From Streptomyces typhae (GTDB lineage: Bacteria; Actinomycetota; Actinomycetes; Streptomycetales; Streptomycetaceae), in NCBI RefSeq assembly GCF_009755605.1, contig NZ_WPNZ01000006.1, positions 357,235 through 421,234 on the forward strand: DNA of 64,000 nucleotides, read 5' to 3'. The notes beneath the pieces were generated by a model. The model was not told the origin of the DNA, ran no database searches, and saw nothing but the letters and a program-made list of their open reading frames with translations. Both the position numbers and the translations under genes were made by a program. Each line of letters starts with the position of its first letter. The first letter of the stretch is position 1. Shown in pieces: positions 15,903 to 27,801 of this stretch.

Positions 15903-18900
15903 ATGCCCCTGCTGGAGCCCGACCCCGAAGCCCTGCGCCCCGCCCCCGACGGCCGGGCGGCGTCCTCCGACCGGGTCCCCGACGCCCTGGCCGGCGGCAC
16001 CCCCGCACCGCTGCGCGACGACCTGGCGGCGCTCCTCGGCCCCGGCAAGGTCCTGAGCAAGGTGTCCGACCTGGTCCGGTACGCGTCGGACGCGAGCCCC
16101 TACCGCTTCGTGCCCCAGGTCGTGGTCGTCGCCGAGGACATCGACGACGTGTCGGCGGTCCTGTCGTACGCACATGGCCGCGGCCGCGAGGTCGTCTTCC
16201 GCGCCGCGGGGACCTCCCTGAACGGCCAGGCGCAGGGCGAGGACATCCTCGTGGACGTACGGAAGCACTGGGCGGGCGTCGAGGTGCTCGACGGCTCACG
16301 GGGCGGGAGCGGGGACGGGGGCGGGCTGCTGGAGCGCACCGGGAGCGTCGACGATGCGGAAGGCGCCGCGGAGCCGCAGCGCACCAGGAGCATCGGCGGC
16401 GCGGAAGGCGCCGCGGAGCCGCAGCGCACCGGGAGCGTCGACGGTGCGGAAGGCGCCGAGGGGCCGGAGCGCACAGTCCGCGCGCGGATCGGCCCCGGCA
16501 CGACGATCGTGCGCGCCAACGCCACCCTCGCCCGGCACGGCCGCGTCCTCGGCCCCGACCCGGCGAGCGCGATCGCCTGCACCGTCGGCGGCGTCGTCGC
16601 GAACAACGCCTCCGGCATGACCGCGGGCACCACCCGCAATTCCTACCGCACGGTCGCGTCCCTGACCTTCGTGCTGCCCTCCGGCACGGTCGTCGACACG
16701 GCGGACCCCGACGCCGACGAGCTCCTCGCGCACGCCGAACCCGCCCTGTGCGCGGGCCTTCTGGAGATCAAGCGCGAGATCGAGGCCGACCCGCGCCTCA
16801 CCGCCCGCATCCGCGCGAAGTACGAGATCAAGAACACCAACGGCTACCGCCTGGACGCGTTCCTCGACGGCGCGACGCCCGTACAGATTTTGCGCGGCCT
16901 CATGGTCGGCTCCGAGGGTACGTTCGGCTTCATCTCCGAGGTCGTCTTCGACACCCTCCCACTGGACCGGCGGGTCTCCACGGCCCTGCTGTTCTTCCCG
17001 TCCCTGCCCGCCGCCGCGGCCGCCGTGCCCCGGTTCAACGACGCGGGCGCGCTCGCCGTGGAGCTGATGGACGGCAACACCCTGCGCGCGTCGGTCAGCG
17101 TCCGGGGCGTCCCGGCCGACTGGGCGCGGCTGCCCAAGGACACGGCCGCGCTCCTGGTGGAGTTCCGCGCGCCGGACGAGGCCCGGCAGACGGCCTACGA
17201 GGCGGCGGCCGCCGAGGCCCTCGACGGACTCGCCCTCGTGGCGCCCGTGGCCTCGGTGAGCAACGCGTTCACCCGCGACCCGAGGACGATCGCGGGCTAC
17301 TGGACGGCCCGCAAGGCATTCGTGACGGCCGTCGGCGGCACCCGCCCCGCGGGCACGACACTGATCACCGAGGACTTCGCCGTCCCTCCGTCACGCCTCG
17401 CCGAGGCCTGCGAGGCACTCCTCGAACTCCAGACCCGGCACGGCTTCGACGCCGCCGTGGCCGGCCACGCCGCGCACGGCAACCTGCACTTCCTGCTCGC
17501 CTTCGACGCGGGCCTGCCCGCCGACGTGGACCGGTACGCCGCGTTCATGGACGAGTTCTGCCGGCTGACCGTCGAGCGCTTCGACGGCTCACTGAAGGCG
17601 GAGCACGCGACGGGCCGCAACATCGCGCCGTTCCTCGAACTCGAATGGGGACCGCGGGCGACGGAGCTGATGTGGCGCACGAAGCAGGTCATCGACCCGG
17701 ACGGCGTGCTCGCGCCCCGCATCGTCCTCGACCGTGACCCGCGGGCCCATCTGCGCGGCCTGAAGACGATCCCGAAGGTCGAGGCGATCGCGGACCCGTG
17801 CATCGAGTGCGGCTTCTGCGAACCGACGTGCCCCAGCGAGGACCTGACGACCACACCGCGCCAACGCATCGTGCTGCGCCGCGAGATGATGCGCCAGGAA
17901 CCCGGTTCACCGGTCGAGGACGAGCTCGTCGACGCGTACGGGTACGACGCCGTGGACACCTGCGCGGGCGACTCCACCTGCAAGCTCGCCTGCCCCGTAG
18001 GCATCGACACCGGCGCCCTGATGAAGGACTTCCGGCGAGCCAGGCACTCCCGGCGCGAGGAGCGGGTGGCCGCGCTCACCGCACGGCACTTCAAGGCGGT
18101 CGAGACCTCGGCGCGGCTCGCGGTGGCCGCGGCGGAGAAGCTGGGCACGGTCCTCGGCGGTGCCCGCGGGGCCCGTGAGGCCCGTGAGGCCCGTGAGGCC
18201 CGTGAGGCCCGTGAGGCCCGTGGCAACCGTGACGCCCGTGGCAACCGCGGGGACCGCGTCCTGACCGCCGTCACCCGCGCCGCCCGCAAAGTGGTGCGCC
18301 CCGATCTGGTCCCGGAGTGGCTGCCGGAGATCCCGGGGCCGGCCTCCGCCGCGCTCCCGCACACCGCGCGCGCAGGCGCGTCCGCCGTCTACTACCCGGC
18401 GTGCGTCAACCGCATCTTCGCCGGCCCCGGCGACGTCTCCCTCGCCCAGGCCGTCGTCGCGGTCTCGGCCCGCGCCGGGAAACCCGTGTGGATCCCGGGC
18501 GACGTCACGGGCACGTGCTGCGCCACGATCTGGCACTCCAAGGGGTACGAGGCGGGGAACGCGGTGATGGCCAATCGCATCGTCGAGGCCGCCTGGGCCT
18601 GGACCGCGGGCGGAACCCTCCCCCTGGTCGTGGACGCCTCGTCCTGCACGCTCGGCATCGCGCACGAGGTCGTGCCCCACCTCACCGCCGACAACCGCGC
18701 ACTGCACCAGGAGCTGACGGTCGTCGACTCGGTGGTGTGGGCCGCCGAGGAGCTGCTGCCGCACCTCACGCCGCACCGCCGCGTCGGCTCCGCCGTCCTC
18801 CACCCCACCTGCTCCATGCGCCACTTGGGCGACGAGCCCCACCTCGTCGCCGTCGCCGAGGCCTGCGCGGACGAGGTCGTGGTGCCCGACGACACCGGCT

Positions 18901-19124
18901 GCTGCGCCTTCGCAGGAGACCGCGGGATGCTGCACGAGGAACTCACCCGGTCGGCGACCCGCAAGGAGGCCGCGGAGGTGACGTCCCGCCACTACGACGC
19001 GCATCTGTCGGCGAACCGGATGTGCGAGGTGGGGATGGACCATGCCACGGGGCGGCGCTACCGGTCCGTCCTGATGGAGCTGGAGTGGGCCACGCGGCCC
19101 GGCGAGCAGCACCGCGCCACCTGA
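15903..19124 (+). CDS. FAD-linked oxidase fused to Fe-S/CCG domains (D-lactate dehydrogenase-like)
   Basis: A 1073-residue fusion. The FAD-binding half (about residues 60-330; [36 protein letters not shown]) and FAD-oxidase C domain (to about 600; [12 protein letters not shown]) are followed by two 4Fe-4S clusters ([15 protein letters not shown] near 633; [12 protein letters not shown] near 687) and C-terminal cysteine-rich CCG motifs ([28 protein letters not shown]). This matches the family of quinone-linked D-2-hydroxyacid dehydrogenases of the GlcD/Dld type. Two in-frame repeat expansions sit in loops: three 15-residue units ending EPQRT (about 16335-16465) and EAR repeats (about 18170-18245). 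Likely membrane-associated respiratory oxidase; substrate uncertain. Confidence 0.85.
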   Translation: MPLLEPDPEALRPAPDGRAASSDRVPDALAGGTPAPLRDDLAALLGPGKVLSKVSDLVRYASDASPYRFVPQVVVVAEDIDDVSAVLSYAHGRGREVVFRAAGTSLNGQAQGEDILVDVRKHWAGVEVLDGSRGGSGDGGGLLERTGSVDDAEGAAEPQRTRSIGGAEGAAEPQRTGSVDGAEGAEGPERTVRARIGPGTTIVRANATLARHGRVLGPDPASAIACTVGGVVANNASGMTAGTTRNSYRTVASLTFVLPSGTVVDTADPDADELLAHAEPALCAGLLEIKREIEADPRLTARIRAKYEIKNTNGYRLDAFLDGATPVQILRGLMVGSEGTFGFISEVVFDTLPLDRRVSTALLFFPSLPAAAAAVPRFNDAGALAVELMDGNTLRASVSVRGVPADWARLPKDTAALLVEFRAPDEARQTAYEAAAAEALDGLALVAPVASVSNAFTRDPRTIAGYWTARKAFVTAVGGTRPAGTTLITEDFAVPPSRLAEACEALLELQTRHGFDAAVAGHAAHGNLHFLLAFDAGLPADVDRYAAFMDEFCRLTVERFDGSLKAEHATGRNIAPFLELEWGPRATELMWRTKQVIDPDGVLAPRIVLDRDPRAHLRGLKTIPKVEAIADPCIECGFCEPTCPSEDLTTTPRQRIVLRREMMRQEPGSPVEDELVDAYGYDAVDTCAGDSTCKLACPVGIDTGALMKDFRRARHSRREERVAALTARHFKAVETSARLAVAAAEKLGTVLGGARGAREAREAREAREAREARGNRDARGNRGDRVLTAVTRAARKVVRPDLVPEWLPEIPGPASAALPHTARAGASAVYYPACVNRIFAGPGDVSLAQAVVAVSARAGKPVWIPGDVTGTCCATIWHSKGYEAGNAVMANRIVEAAWAWTAGGTLPLVVDASSCTLGIAHEVVPHLTADNRALHQELTVVDSVVWAAEELLPHLTPHRRVGSAVLHPTCSMRHLGDEPHLVAVAEACADEVVVPDDTGCCAFAGDRGMLHEELTRSATRKEAAEVTSRHYDAHLSANRMCEVGMDHATGRRYRSVLMELEWATRPGEQHRAT

Positions 19125-19227
19125 CGAAAAGTCCAACTCTCCGGCCGCTTCGATCTCTTGCGCCCCGCTCGTACCGCCATCAGGGTGGCTTCCGCCCACT
19201 GGTAGGCACCGCGATGACGGAGGTCCG

Positions 19228-20688
19228 ATGCACGACGAGAACGCGACACCGGCAGCCGAAGAGTCCACCGACGAGTCCACCGACGGTCACTCACGGCGTA
19301 CGGTCCTCCGCACGGCCGGACTCGCCGGGGCGGGCCTCGGCCTGGGTGCCCTCGGCTCCACCGCCGCCCACGCGGACGCCCCGGCCGGAGTTCCGGCCGG
19401 GACCGCGGCGACCACCGCCGAGGCCCCGGCAGCCCAGGGCAGGACGATGATCGGCGTACCGTTCCAGGCCCGCTCCACCGTGCGCGTCGGCATCGTCGGC
19501 CTCGGCAACCGCGGCGGCAGCATGATCGATCTGTTCCTCGCGCAGCCGGGCGTGCGCGTCGTCGCGGTCTGCGACCCGGTCAAGGACAAGACGGCCAAGG
19601 CCGCGAAGAAGGTCGTCGCCGCGGGGCAGCCCGCTCCCGCGACGTACTCCAACGGCGACCACGACTACGAGAAGCTGTGCCGCCGCGGGGACATCGACTT
19701 CGTGTACGTGGCGACGCCCTGGGACACGCACTTCGCCATGGCGAGGACGGCGATGCTGAACGGCAAGCACGTCGGCGTGGAGTGTCCCGCCGCGCTGCGC
19801 CTCGACGAGCTGTGGCAGCTCGTCGACCTGTCCGAGCGCACCCGCAGACACTGTATGCAGCTGGAGAACTGCTGTTACGGCAAGAACGAGATGCGGGTCC
19901 TGCGGATGGCGCACGCGGGCAAGTTCGGCGACCTGCTGCACGGCGCGGGCGCCTACAACCACGACCTGCGCGGCCTGATGTTCGACCCGAAGTACTACGA
20001 GGGCCCGTGGCGGCGGCTGTGGCACACGCGCCTGCGCGGCGACCTCTACCCGAACCACGGCTTCGGTCCCGTCGCCAACTACATGGACGTCAACCGCGGC
20101 GACCGCGCCACCCACATCTCCAGCTTCGGCACCCCCTCGCTCGGTCTCGCCGAGTACCGCAAGGAACACATGCCGCCCGGCGACCCGAGCTGGAAGGAGA
20201 CGTACATCGAGAGCGACCGCACCATCAGCCTCGTCCAGACCGCCAAGGGCCGCGTGATCCGCCTGGAGCACGACGTGTCCACACCGCACCCCTACAGCCG
20301 CGTCAACAGCCTCGGAGGCACCAGGGGCGTCTTCGAGGACTACCCGGAACGCATCTACATCGAGCCCGACCACACGGACGACGCATGGGGCGACTTCGGC
20401 AAGTACGCCGCCGAGTTCGACCACTGGCTGTGGAAGGAGCACGCCAACCCGCCCGGCGGGCACGGCGGCATGGACTACCTCATGGTGTTCCGCCTGATGC
20501 AGTGCATGCGGCTCGGACTCGTACCGGACTTCGACGTGTACGACGCTGCCACCTGGACGGCGCCGGTCCCGCTCAGCCACGCCTCGATCAAGGCCAAGGG
20601 CGCGCCGCAGGCGATCCCGGACTTCACCCGCGGTCTGTGGCGGAAGGCACGGCCCGGCATGGACTCGGAGAAGCCGAAGGAGTCCTGA
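19228..20688 (+). CDS. Tat-exported Gfo/Idh/MocA protein, GH109 alpha-N-acetylgalactosaminidase type
   Basis: A 486-residue protein. A twin-arginine signal ([19 protein letters not shown]) at residues 27-45 marks Tat export, consistent with a bound cofactor. The NAD-binding motif [11 protein letters not shown] follows, then VATPWDTHF and the GH109 hallmark [22 protein letters not shown]109 enzymes hydrolyse alpha-GalNAc linkages by an NAD-dependent oxidation-elimination route. GGAGG precedes ATG 19228. It stands alone on its transcript, about 100 bases after the FAD/Fe-S gene. Confidence 0.85.
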   Translation: MHDENATPAAEESTDESTDGHSRRTVLRTAGLAGAGLGLGALGSTAAHADAPAGVPAGTAATTAEAPAAQGRTMIGVPFQARSTVRVGIVGLGNRGGSMIDLFLAQPGVRVVAVCDPVKDKTAKAAKKVVAAGQPAPATYSNGDHDYEKLCRRGDIDFVYVATPWDTHFAMARTAMLNGKHVGVECPAALRLDELWQLVDLSERTRRHCMQLENCCYGKNEMRVLRMAHAGKFGDLLHGAGAYNHDLRGLMFDPKYYEGPWRRLWHTRLRGDLYPNHGFGPVANYMDVNRGDRATHISSFGTPSLGLAEYRKEHMPPGDPSWKETYIESDRTISLVQTAKGRVIRLEHDVSTPHPYSRVNSLGGTRGVFEDYPERIYIEPDHTDDAWGDFGKYAAEFDHWLWKEHANPPGGHGGMDYLMVFRLMQCMRLGLVPDFDVYDAATWTAPVPLSHASIKAKGAPQAIPDFTRGLWRKARPGMDSEKPKES

Positions 20689-20734
20689 CCGGGCGGGGTG
20701 GGGCCCCGGACCGTCCGGCCACCGGGGCCGCGCC

Positions 20735-20820
20735 CCACTCCCGCGGCGCAGTACCGCGGGGCCGTATCGCGGGGCGGCCTTCAGTCCCGCGGGGCAGTAC
20801 CGCGGGGCAGCCTTCAGTCC
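20735..20820. repeat. Imperfect repeats between convergent genes
   Basis: A roughly 33-base unit (about ttcagtcccgcggggcagta with variants) is repeated between the GH109 stop and the end of the convergent L,D-transpeptidase gene. The many CCGCGG cores are self-complementary, so the tract could serve as a bidirectional terminator. Confidence 0.6.
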
Positions 20821-21617
20821 CGCAGGGCCGCCTTGTCCCCCATCACCACGACCGGGTGCTGCTTCGGGTCCAGCGTGCGCAGCAGATACCGCATGCCGGA
20901 CTTCGACAGGCTCACGCATCCCGACGTGCCGCCGCCGTGGTCCATGTGCAGCCAGATGCTGCCGCCCTTGGCCTGGCCCTGCGGGCGCGTGGGGTCGTTG
21001 GGCGGGGTGCCCTTGACGCGGTTGTAGTCGATGGCGATGACGTGGTCGAAATCGTGCCAATGCGTCTTCGGCCAGTAGCGCGGGGCCTGGAACGACGACG
21101 ACTCGGTGTACGGCAGACCGGAGCCGCGGGAGGGGTCGGGGTCGGCGAGGACACCGCCCGCGTCGCTGAGCGTGAACACGCCCACGGGGCTGCGCTTGTC
21201 GTTCTCACGGTGGTCGAGGGCCCAGCCCCTCTTGCCGTTGTGTGCGGGCCAGCTGCGCTCCCTCTTCCAGGTGGCGGTCTTCCCGCCCGCACCTGCGGCG
21301 GCCCTCGTGTAGAGCACCACCGTCGCGTCCGGCAGGTTCCTGCTCCGGCCGTAGACGGCCACCACCTGACGGGAGTCGCGGGGGATCCGCGACTGCAGCC
21401 GGTCGCCCACATCGGGGATGCGCCGGAGATCGGTGGCGCGCGCGTCGGTGCCGTCCGCCCCCTCCCTGCCTCCTCTGCCGTCCTTGCGAACGCCACTGCC
21501 GTCGCCGAAGCCACAGGAGGCCAAGGATGTCAGCAGGACGGAGCAGACCGCTGTCGCTGCCGCCGTACGCACCACTCCTGCTATACGCACCACTCCTGCT
21601 ATTCGCATGGGCCCCAT
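20814..21617 (-). CDS. L,D-transpeptidase (YkuD) lipoprotein
   Basis: A 267-residue lipoprotein: signal peptide with duplicated RIAGVV, lipobox LASC, a variable linker, then a YkuD-type catalytic domain with HMDHGGGTSGCVSLSK, carrying the His and Cys expected for L,D-transpeptidases. These enzymes form or edit peptidoglycan cross-links. The start is ambiguous: ATG 21617 (used) or ATG 21608, both giving a complete signal peptide. It is divergent from the ABC exporter pair at 21788. Confidence 0.8.
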   Translation of the reverse strand: MGPMRIAGVVRIAGVVRTAAATAVCSVLLTSLASCGFGDGSGVRKDGRGGREGADGTDARATDLRRIPDVGDRLQSRIPRDSRQVVAVYGRSRNLPDATVVLYTRAAAGAGGKTATWKRERSWPAHNGKRGWALDHRENDKRSPVGVFTLSDAGGVLADPDPSRGSGLPYTESSSFQAPRYWPKTHWHDFDHVIAIDYNRVKGTPPNDPTRPQGQAKGGSIWLHMDHGGGTSGCVSLSKSGMRYLLRTLDPKQHPVVVMGDKAALRD

Positions 21618-21787
21618 GGTCGCACCGGGGCACGGGTGCGCCGTGCTCCGTGCCGCGCGCCGCTCCGGGTAATGGCCGACTCTTTGCCCGGTGCCGAAAA
21701 TTCGTTTGCTTCGGGCCACCGTACGAGGCGAACCTTTCACGGTTTGTTACCTCCGTCCGCTCTTTCCGCTCCGTCCGCTGGGACATC

Positions 21788-23695
21788 ATGCACATTCGCG
21801 ACCTTCCGTACGCCGACCCGGGCGAGCCCGATGCCCGCTCCGGCCCCCGATTCCTGCTCTGGCTCGGCCGCAACCAGCTCGGTGGCCAGCTCAGGTCGCT
21901 GTGCTGGGGACTGCTGCACTTCCTCGGCATCGCGGCAATGCCGTACACGGTGGGACTCGCGGTGCAGGCCGTCGTCGACGGCTCCGGCACCCGCCTCGCC
22001 GTCTCCGGCGGTGTGATCCTGCTGGCCGGTGTCGCCGTCACGCTCGGCGACACCATGCTGCACCGCACCGCCGTCACCAACTGGATCACCGCGGCGGCCC
22101 GCACCCAGCAACTGCTCGCCCGCAAGACCTCGGTCCTCGGCGCCGCGCTCACCCGGCGGGTCGCCGCGGGTGAGGTCGTGGCCGTGTCCACGGGCGACGT
22201 CGAGAAGATCGGCTGGTTCGTGGAGGCGCTGTCACGGTTCGCGGCGGCCGCCCTCACCGTGCTCGCGGTCTGCGTCGGCCTGCTGGTGTACCAGCCCGCG
22301 CTCGGCGTCGTCGTCGCCGTCGGCATCCCGGTCCTGGCCCTCGCCGTCCTGCCGCTCCTTCCGCGCGCCACGCGCCGCGCCGACGTCCAGCGCGAGAAGG
22401 CCGGGCGCGCCACCGAACTGGCGGCGGACACCGTCGCCGGGCTACGGGTGCTGCGCGGCATCGGCGGCGAGGACCTGTTCCTCGACCGCTACCGGCGCGC
22501 CTCGCAGGAGGTGCGCACGGCCGCCGTGCGCAGCGCCCGCATGTGGGCGGTGATCTCGGCCACCCAAGTACTCCTCCCGGGACTGCTCCTGGTCGCTCTC
22601 GTCTGGTACGGGGTCCACCTCGCCGGCGAGGGCCGCATCACGGTCGGCGAACTCGTCACCGTCTACAGCGCCGTGATGCTGCTCAACTACCCGCTGCGGC
22701 ACTTCGAGGAGATCGCGATGGCGTACTCCTTCTCCCGCCCCTCGGCGAAGCGCGCGGCACGGGTCCTTTCGTTGGAGCGGGTGGCGGAGCCGGCTCCTGC
22801 ACGGGCCGACGACCTGTCGACGGGCGGCGCGCGGGACGGTCGACTCGTCGTGCCCTCCGGTGATCTCCAGGACCCCGCCACGGGTCTGCTCGCCCAGGCC
22901 GGACGCCTGACCGCCGTGGTGTGCGGCGACCCGGACGCGGCCGGGCGGCTCGCCGAACGGCTCGGCGGGCACCCGGCATGCGAAGAGGCCACGGGTCTGC
23001 CGTCCGTCCGTCTCGGCGGCGTACCGCTGGACGGCCTGCCTCTCGACACCGCCCGCACCGCCGTCCTCGTCCAGGACAAGGACCCGGTCCTGCTGTCCGG
23101 AACCCTGCGCTCCCTGCTCGACGTACCGGCGTCCGGAGCCGTGCGTCCACGGCAGGCCCTGGCCGCCGCGCAGTGCGGCGACGTGCTCGACGCACTCGTC
23201 CAGGGCTCGGTCGGGGACGACCCCATGGACGCGCACCTCACCGAGCGCGGGCGTTCCCTCTCCGGCGGCCAGCGCCAGCGCCTCGCGCTCGCCCGGTCGC
23301 TGGTCACCGACCCCGAGGCCCTGGTGCTCGACGAGCCGACGTCCGCCGTCGACTCCCACACCGAGGCACGCATCGCCGACGGCCTGCGCGCACTGCGCTC
23401 CGGCCGCACCACCGTGGTCCTCACCTCCTCTCCGCTGCTCCTCGACCGCGCCGACCGCGTGGTGTTCCTGCACGACGGCCAGGTCACCGCGGTCGGCGAA
23501 CACCGCGACCTGATCGTCACCGAACCCCGGTACCGGGCCGTCGTGACGCGCGAGACGGACCACGAGACGGCCGCGGCAGCCACCGCGGTCGACAGCATCA
23601 TCGACACCGCCCTCGGCACCGCCATAGGCGTGGACATGGGCGTCGACACGGGCGTCGACATGGGCGTCGACATCGACATCGAGGAGTCCGCATGA
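21788..23695 (+). CDS. ABC exporter subunit with degenerate ATP site (heterodimer partner 1)
   Basis: A 635-residue fused membrane/ATPase protein. The membrane domain (about residues 35-310) is normal, but the ATPase lacks Walker A (CGDPDAAG replaces GxxGxGKS) and the H-loop histidine (LTSSPLLL replaces AHRL). The signature LSGGQRQRLALARSL and Walker B ALVLDEPTSAVDS are intact. It ends in a 12-bp in-frame repeat (MGVD/TGVD). Its stop overlaps the next exporter gene (ATGA), which has the opposite pattern of intact and lost motifs, so the two must work as a heterodimer with one live ATP site. Confidence 0.88.
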   Translation: MHIRDLPYADPGEPDARSGPRFLLWLGRNQLGGQLRSLCWGLLHFLGIAAMPYTVGLAVQAVVDGSGTRLAVSGGVILLAGVAVTLGDTMLHRTAVTNWITAAARTQQLLARKTSVLGAALTRRVAAGEVVAVSTGDVEKIGWFVEALSRFAAAALTVLAVCVGLLVYQPALGVVVAVGIPVLALAVLPLLPRATRRADVQREKAGRATELAADTVAGLRVLRGIGGEDLFLDRYRRASQEVRTAAVRSARMWAVISATQVLLPGLLLVALVWYGVHLAGEGRITVGELVTVYSAVMLLNYPLRHFEEIAMAYSFSRPSAKRAARVLSLERVAEPAPARADDLSTGGARDGRLVVPSGDLQDPATGLLAQAGRLTAVVCGDPDAAGRLAERLGGHPACEEATGLPSVRLGGVPLDGLPLDTARTAVLVQDKDPVLLSGTLRSLLDVPASGAVRPRQALAAAQCGDVLDALVQGSVGDDPMDAHLTERGRSLSGGQRQRLALARSLVTDPEALVLDEPTSAVDSHTEARIADGLRALRSGRTTVVLTSSPLLLDRADRVVFLHDGQVTAVGEHRDLIVTEPRYRAVVTRETDHETAAAATAVDSIIDTALGTAIGVDMGVDTGVDMGVDIDIEESA

Positions 23696-25473
23696 TCGGC
23701 CTGGCGCCACCGGCGTACGATCCGGCCGCCCCCACCGCCGCGGAGACGCTGCCCGTCGGAGGGCCCGCCACCGTGCGGTCCTACGTACGTGAGCTGTTCC
23801 GCCGCCACCGGCGCGCCTTCCTGCTGCTCATCGGCGTGAACACGCTCGCGGTGACCGCGTCGATGGTGGGCCCCTACCTCCTCGGCGACGTCGTCGAGAA
23901 CGTCTCGGACGGCTCCCGCGAGCTGCACCTGGAACGCACCGTCGCGCTGTTCGCCCTGGCGCTCGTCGTGCAGGCTCTCTTCGTGCACCAGGTACGGCTG
24001 CGCGGGGCGGTCCTTGGCGAGCGCATGCTGGCGGACCTGCGGGAGGACTTCCTGGTCCGGTCGGTCGGGCTGCCGCCGGGTGTCCTGGAGCGCGCGGGCA
24101 CCGGTGACCTGCTGTCCCGGATCACCACGGACATCGACCGGCTCGCCAACGCGATGCGCGAGGCCGTGCCGCAGCTGGCCATCGGCGTGGTGTGGGCGGG
24201 TCTGCTGGTGGGCGGGCTCGCCGTGACCGCGCCACCGCTCGCCCCCGCGCTGCTGCTCGCCGTACCGCTCCTGGTCGTCGGCTGCCGCTGGTACTTCAAG
24301 CGGGCGCCGTCCGCATACCGCTCCGAGGCCGCCGGCTACGCCGCCGTGGCCGGAGCCCTCGCCGAGACCGTCGACGCGGGCCGGACCGTGGAGGCCCACC
24401 GCCTCGGGGCGCTCCGCGTCGAGCAGTCGGAGCAGCGCATCAGGGAGTGGACGGCCTGGGAACGCTACACGCTCTATCTGCGGTCGGTCCTCTTCCCCGT
24501 CATCAACGCCACCCACATCATCGTGCTCTGCTCGGTCCTGATGATCGGCGGCGTCTTCGTCCTGCGGGGCTGGATCGGCGTCGGCCAGCTGACGACGGGC
24601 GCGCTCATCGCGCAGATGCTCGTCGACCCGCTGAACATCATCCTGCGCTGGTACGACGAGATGCAGGTCGCGCACGTGTCCCTGGCGCGCCTCGTGGGCG
24701 TGCGGGACATCCAGCCCGAGGCGGGCGACGACTCCGTGCGGCCCGAGGGGCGTGACGTCCTCGCGGACGACGTGCACTTCGGCTACCTCGAGGGCGTCGA
24801 CGTACTGCGTGAGGTGTCCCTCTCCGTCCGGCCCGGGTCGCGGGTCGCACTCGTCGGTCCGTCCGGCGCGGGCAAGTCCACCCTTGGCCGGCTGCTCGCG
24901 GGCATCTACGGACCCCGCACCGGCCGGGTCACACTCGGCGGCGCCGAGCTGGCGCGGATGCCGGCGGAGGACGTCCGCGCGCACGTGGCGCTCGTCAACC
25001 AGGAACACCACGTCTTCGTGGGTTCCCTCCGCGACAACCTGCTGCTCGCCCGGAACGGCGCGGACGACGCCGAGCTGTGGGCCGCCCTCGGCGCGGTCGA
25101 CGCCGGGGACTGGGCGCGCGCCCTGGAGGACGAGCTCGACACCGAGGTCGGATCGGGCGGTGTGGCTCTCACCCCGGCGCAGGCGCAGCAGATCGCCCTG
25201 GCCCGACTGGTGCTCGCCGACCCGCACACCCTGGTCCTCGACGAGGCGACCTCGCTCCTCGACCCCCGTGCGGCACGCCACCTGGAGCGCTCGCTGGCCC
25301 GCGTCCTCGACGGCCGCACGGTGGTCGCCATCGCCCACCGCCTGCACACCGCCCACGACGCCGACGTCATCGCCGTCGTCGAGAACGGCCGCATCAGCGA
25401 ACTCGGCAGCCACGACGAACTGGTAAGGGCCGACGGGGCGTACGCGGCATTGTGGAGGTCTTGGCACGGGTGA
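23692..25473 (+). CDS. ABC exporter subunit (heterodimer partner 2)
   Basis: A 593-residue fused exporter half. Walker A GPSGAGKST, Q-loop VNQEHHVF, Walker B TLVLDEATSLLD and H-loop AIAHRLH are intact, but the signature is altered to LTPAQAQQIAL instead of LSGGQ. Combined with the degenerate partner, one composite site (this Walker A with the partner's LSGGQ) is complete and the other is doubly degenerate. The 4-base overlap couples translation of the two genes. The cargo is unknown. Confidence 0.88.
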   Translation: MIGLAPPAYDPAAPTAAETLPVGGPATVRSYVRELFRRHRRAFLLLIGVNTLAVTASMVGPYLLGDVVENVSDGSRELHLERTVALFALALVVQALFVHQVRLRGAVLGERMLADLREDFLVRSVGLPPGVLERAGTGDLLSRITTDIDRLANAMREAVPQLAIGVVWAGLLVGGLAVTAPPLAPALLLAVPLLVVGCRWYFKRAPSAYRSEAAGYAAVAGALAETVDAGRTVEAHRLGALRVEQSEQRIREWTAWERYTLYLRSVLFPVINATHIIVLCSVLMIGGVFVLRGWIGVGQLTTGALIAQMLVDPLNIILRWYDEMQVAHVSLARLVGVRDIQPEAGDDSVRPEGRDVLADDVHFGYLEGVDVLREVSLSVRPGSRVALVGPSGAGKSTLGRLLAGIYGPRTGRVTLGGAELARMPAEDVRAHVALVNQEHHVFVGSLRDNLLLARNGADDAELWAALGAVDAGDWARALEDELDTEVGSGGVALTPAQAQQIALARLVLADPHTLVLDEATSLLDPRAARHLERSLARVLDGRTVVAIAHRLHTAHDADVIAVVENGRISELGSHDELVRADGAYAALWRSWHG

Positions 25474-25494
25474 GGCGGGGCGCCGACGCTGTAT

Positions 25495-25592
25495 CCCTGC
25501 GGGGCTCCGCCGCAGTGTCCCGGCGGTGCCCCGACGCGGTATCCCGGCGGGGCACCGACGCAGTGTCCCGGCGGGGCGCCCGCGCAAGGCGG
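25495..25592. repeat. 24-bp tandem repeat upstream of the LysR gene
   Basis: Four copies of a 24-base unit close to accgacgcagtgtcccggcg + gggc lie between the exporter operon stop and the LysR start. The unit contains a CCCGGCGGGG-type core able to form hairpins. No gene is seen in 25474-25638. Confidence 0.8.
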
Positions 25593-25638
25593 AGGTGGGG
25601 CGCCGGGTTCCGGGTGCCCCACGGGCAGGATGGCCGTC

Positions 25639-26523
25639 ATGGACATCCGGCAGCTCGAGTACTTCCTCGCGATCGTCGATCACGGTGGGTTCAACCGGGC
25701 GGCGACCGCCCTGTACGTCTCCCAGCCCGCGCTCTCCCAGGCCGTGCGGGCCCTGGAGCGGGACCTGGGCGACAGCCTGTTCCACCGCATCGGCCGCAGG
25801 GCGGTGCTCACCGAGGCGGGCACGGCGTTGATCGAACCGGCCCGTGCCGCCGTGCGCAGTCTGGCGACCGCCCGGTCCTGCGTCGCAGCCGTGCACGAAC
25901 TGCGCGAGGGCCGGCTCGATGTCGCCGCGATGCCTTCCCAGGCTGTCGAGCCGCTCACCACGATGATCCGTGCCTTCAGCGACCGTCATCCCGGGGTGAC
26001 GGTCAACGTCCGGGCCGCCTTCACCTGCCGTGACGTCGTCGACATGGTCCGCACCGGAGCCGCCGAACTGGGCCTGCTCGCCACATCGGGGCCGCTTCCC
26101 GACAAGGAGGTCGTCTCCCATGCCGCGGGCGAGCAGCGCTTCGTCCTGGTCACCCCGCCCGACGGCCCGTTTCCCGGGGTCCGGTCGATCGGCTGCGAGG
26201 AACTGGCCGGACAGCGACTGGTCGTCGGTCAGCGGGGCACCGGCATGCGCGCGTACGTCGAAGGGCTGCGCGAACGCGGAATCGACATCACCGTCGCGGC
26301 GGAGACCGAGCACCGGGTGGCGATCCTCCCCCTCGTCCTTGCCGGGGTCGGGCTCGCCGTGGTCACCGAGTCCTGGCGCACGATGGCCGCGCAGGCGGGA
26401 GCGCTGGTCGTGGACATCGAGCCGCGGACGACCTTGCGGATCGCACTGGTCAGCCGCCGCACAGGGCTGTCGCCTGCCGCCCGCACGTTCGTGACCCGCG
26501 CGCTGGACGCCATCAAGAGCTGA
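25639..26523 (+). CDS. LysR-family transcriptional regulator
   Basis: A 294-residue LysR protein: N-terminal winged helix (MDIRQLEYFLAIVDHGGFNR, ALYVSQPALSQAVRALE) and a C-terminal effector-binding domain. ATG 25639 is preferred over 25630 because GCAGGA has proper spacing only to it and MDIRQLEYF is the family's standard beginning. It precedes a broken dicarboxylate catabolism module on the same strand; a LysR-type dyad lies between them. The gene itself looks intact. Confidence 0.88.
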   Translation: MDIRQLEYFLAIVDHGGFNRAATALYVSQPALSQAVRALERDLGDSLFHRIGRRAVLTEAGTALIEPARAAVRSLATARSCVAAVHELREGRLDVAAMPSQAVEPLTTMIRAFSDRHPGVTVNVRAAFTCRDVVDMVRTGAAELGLLATSGPLPDKEVVSHAAGEQRFVLVTPPDGPFPGVRSIGCEELAGQRLVVGQRGTGMRAYVEGLRERGIDITVAAETEHRVAILPLVLAGVGLAVVTESWRTMAAQAGALVVDIEPRTTLRIALVSRRTGLSPAARTFVTRALDAIKS

Positions 26524-26612
26524 ACGAGAAACCGACGGGCGCGACAGACACGACAGCCGTGGCAGGCATGACAGTCGTGGCAGGCGTGACAGCTGCGACA
26601 GGCAGACTGCTG

Positions 26613-26634
26613 ATAAGCCTGCCTTATAAGGCAG
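26613..26634. promoter_or_regulatory. LysR-type dyad (probable operator)
   Basis: ATAAG-N5-CTTAT (26613-26627), which contains a T-N11-A LysR box, overlaps a perfect 16-base palindrome CTGCCTTATAAGGCAG (26619-26634). It lies 52 bases upstream of the dehydrogenase pseudogene and downstream of the LysR gene. It is AT-rich against its background. Confidence 0.55.
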
Positions 26635-26685
26635 ATCGAGACGGCGACTTGGACGGTCCGGCGACCCGATTGCTGCAATCGGCGC

Positions 26686-27741
<1,056 letters not shown>

Positions 27742-27801
27742 CCGTTCCCACGTCCCGGCTGTGTCCACGTTCCCCGACGAGGAGAGACGAGGAGAAACGC
27801 C

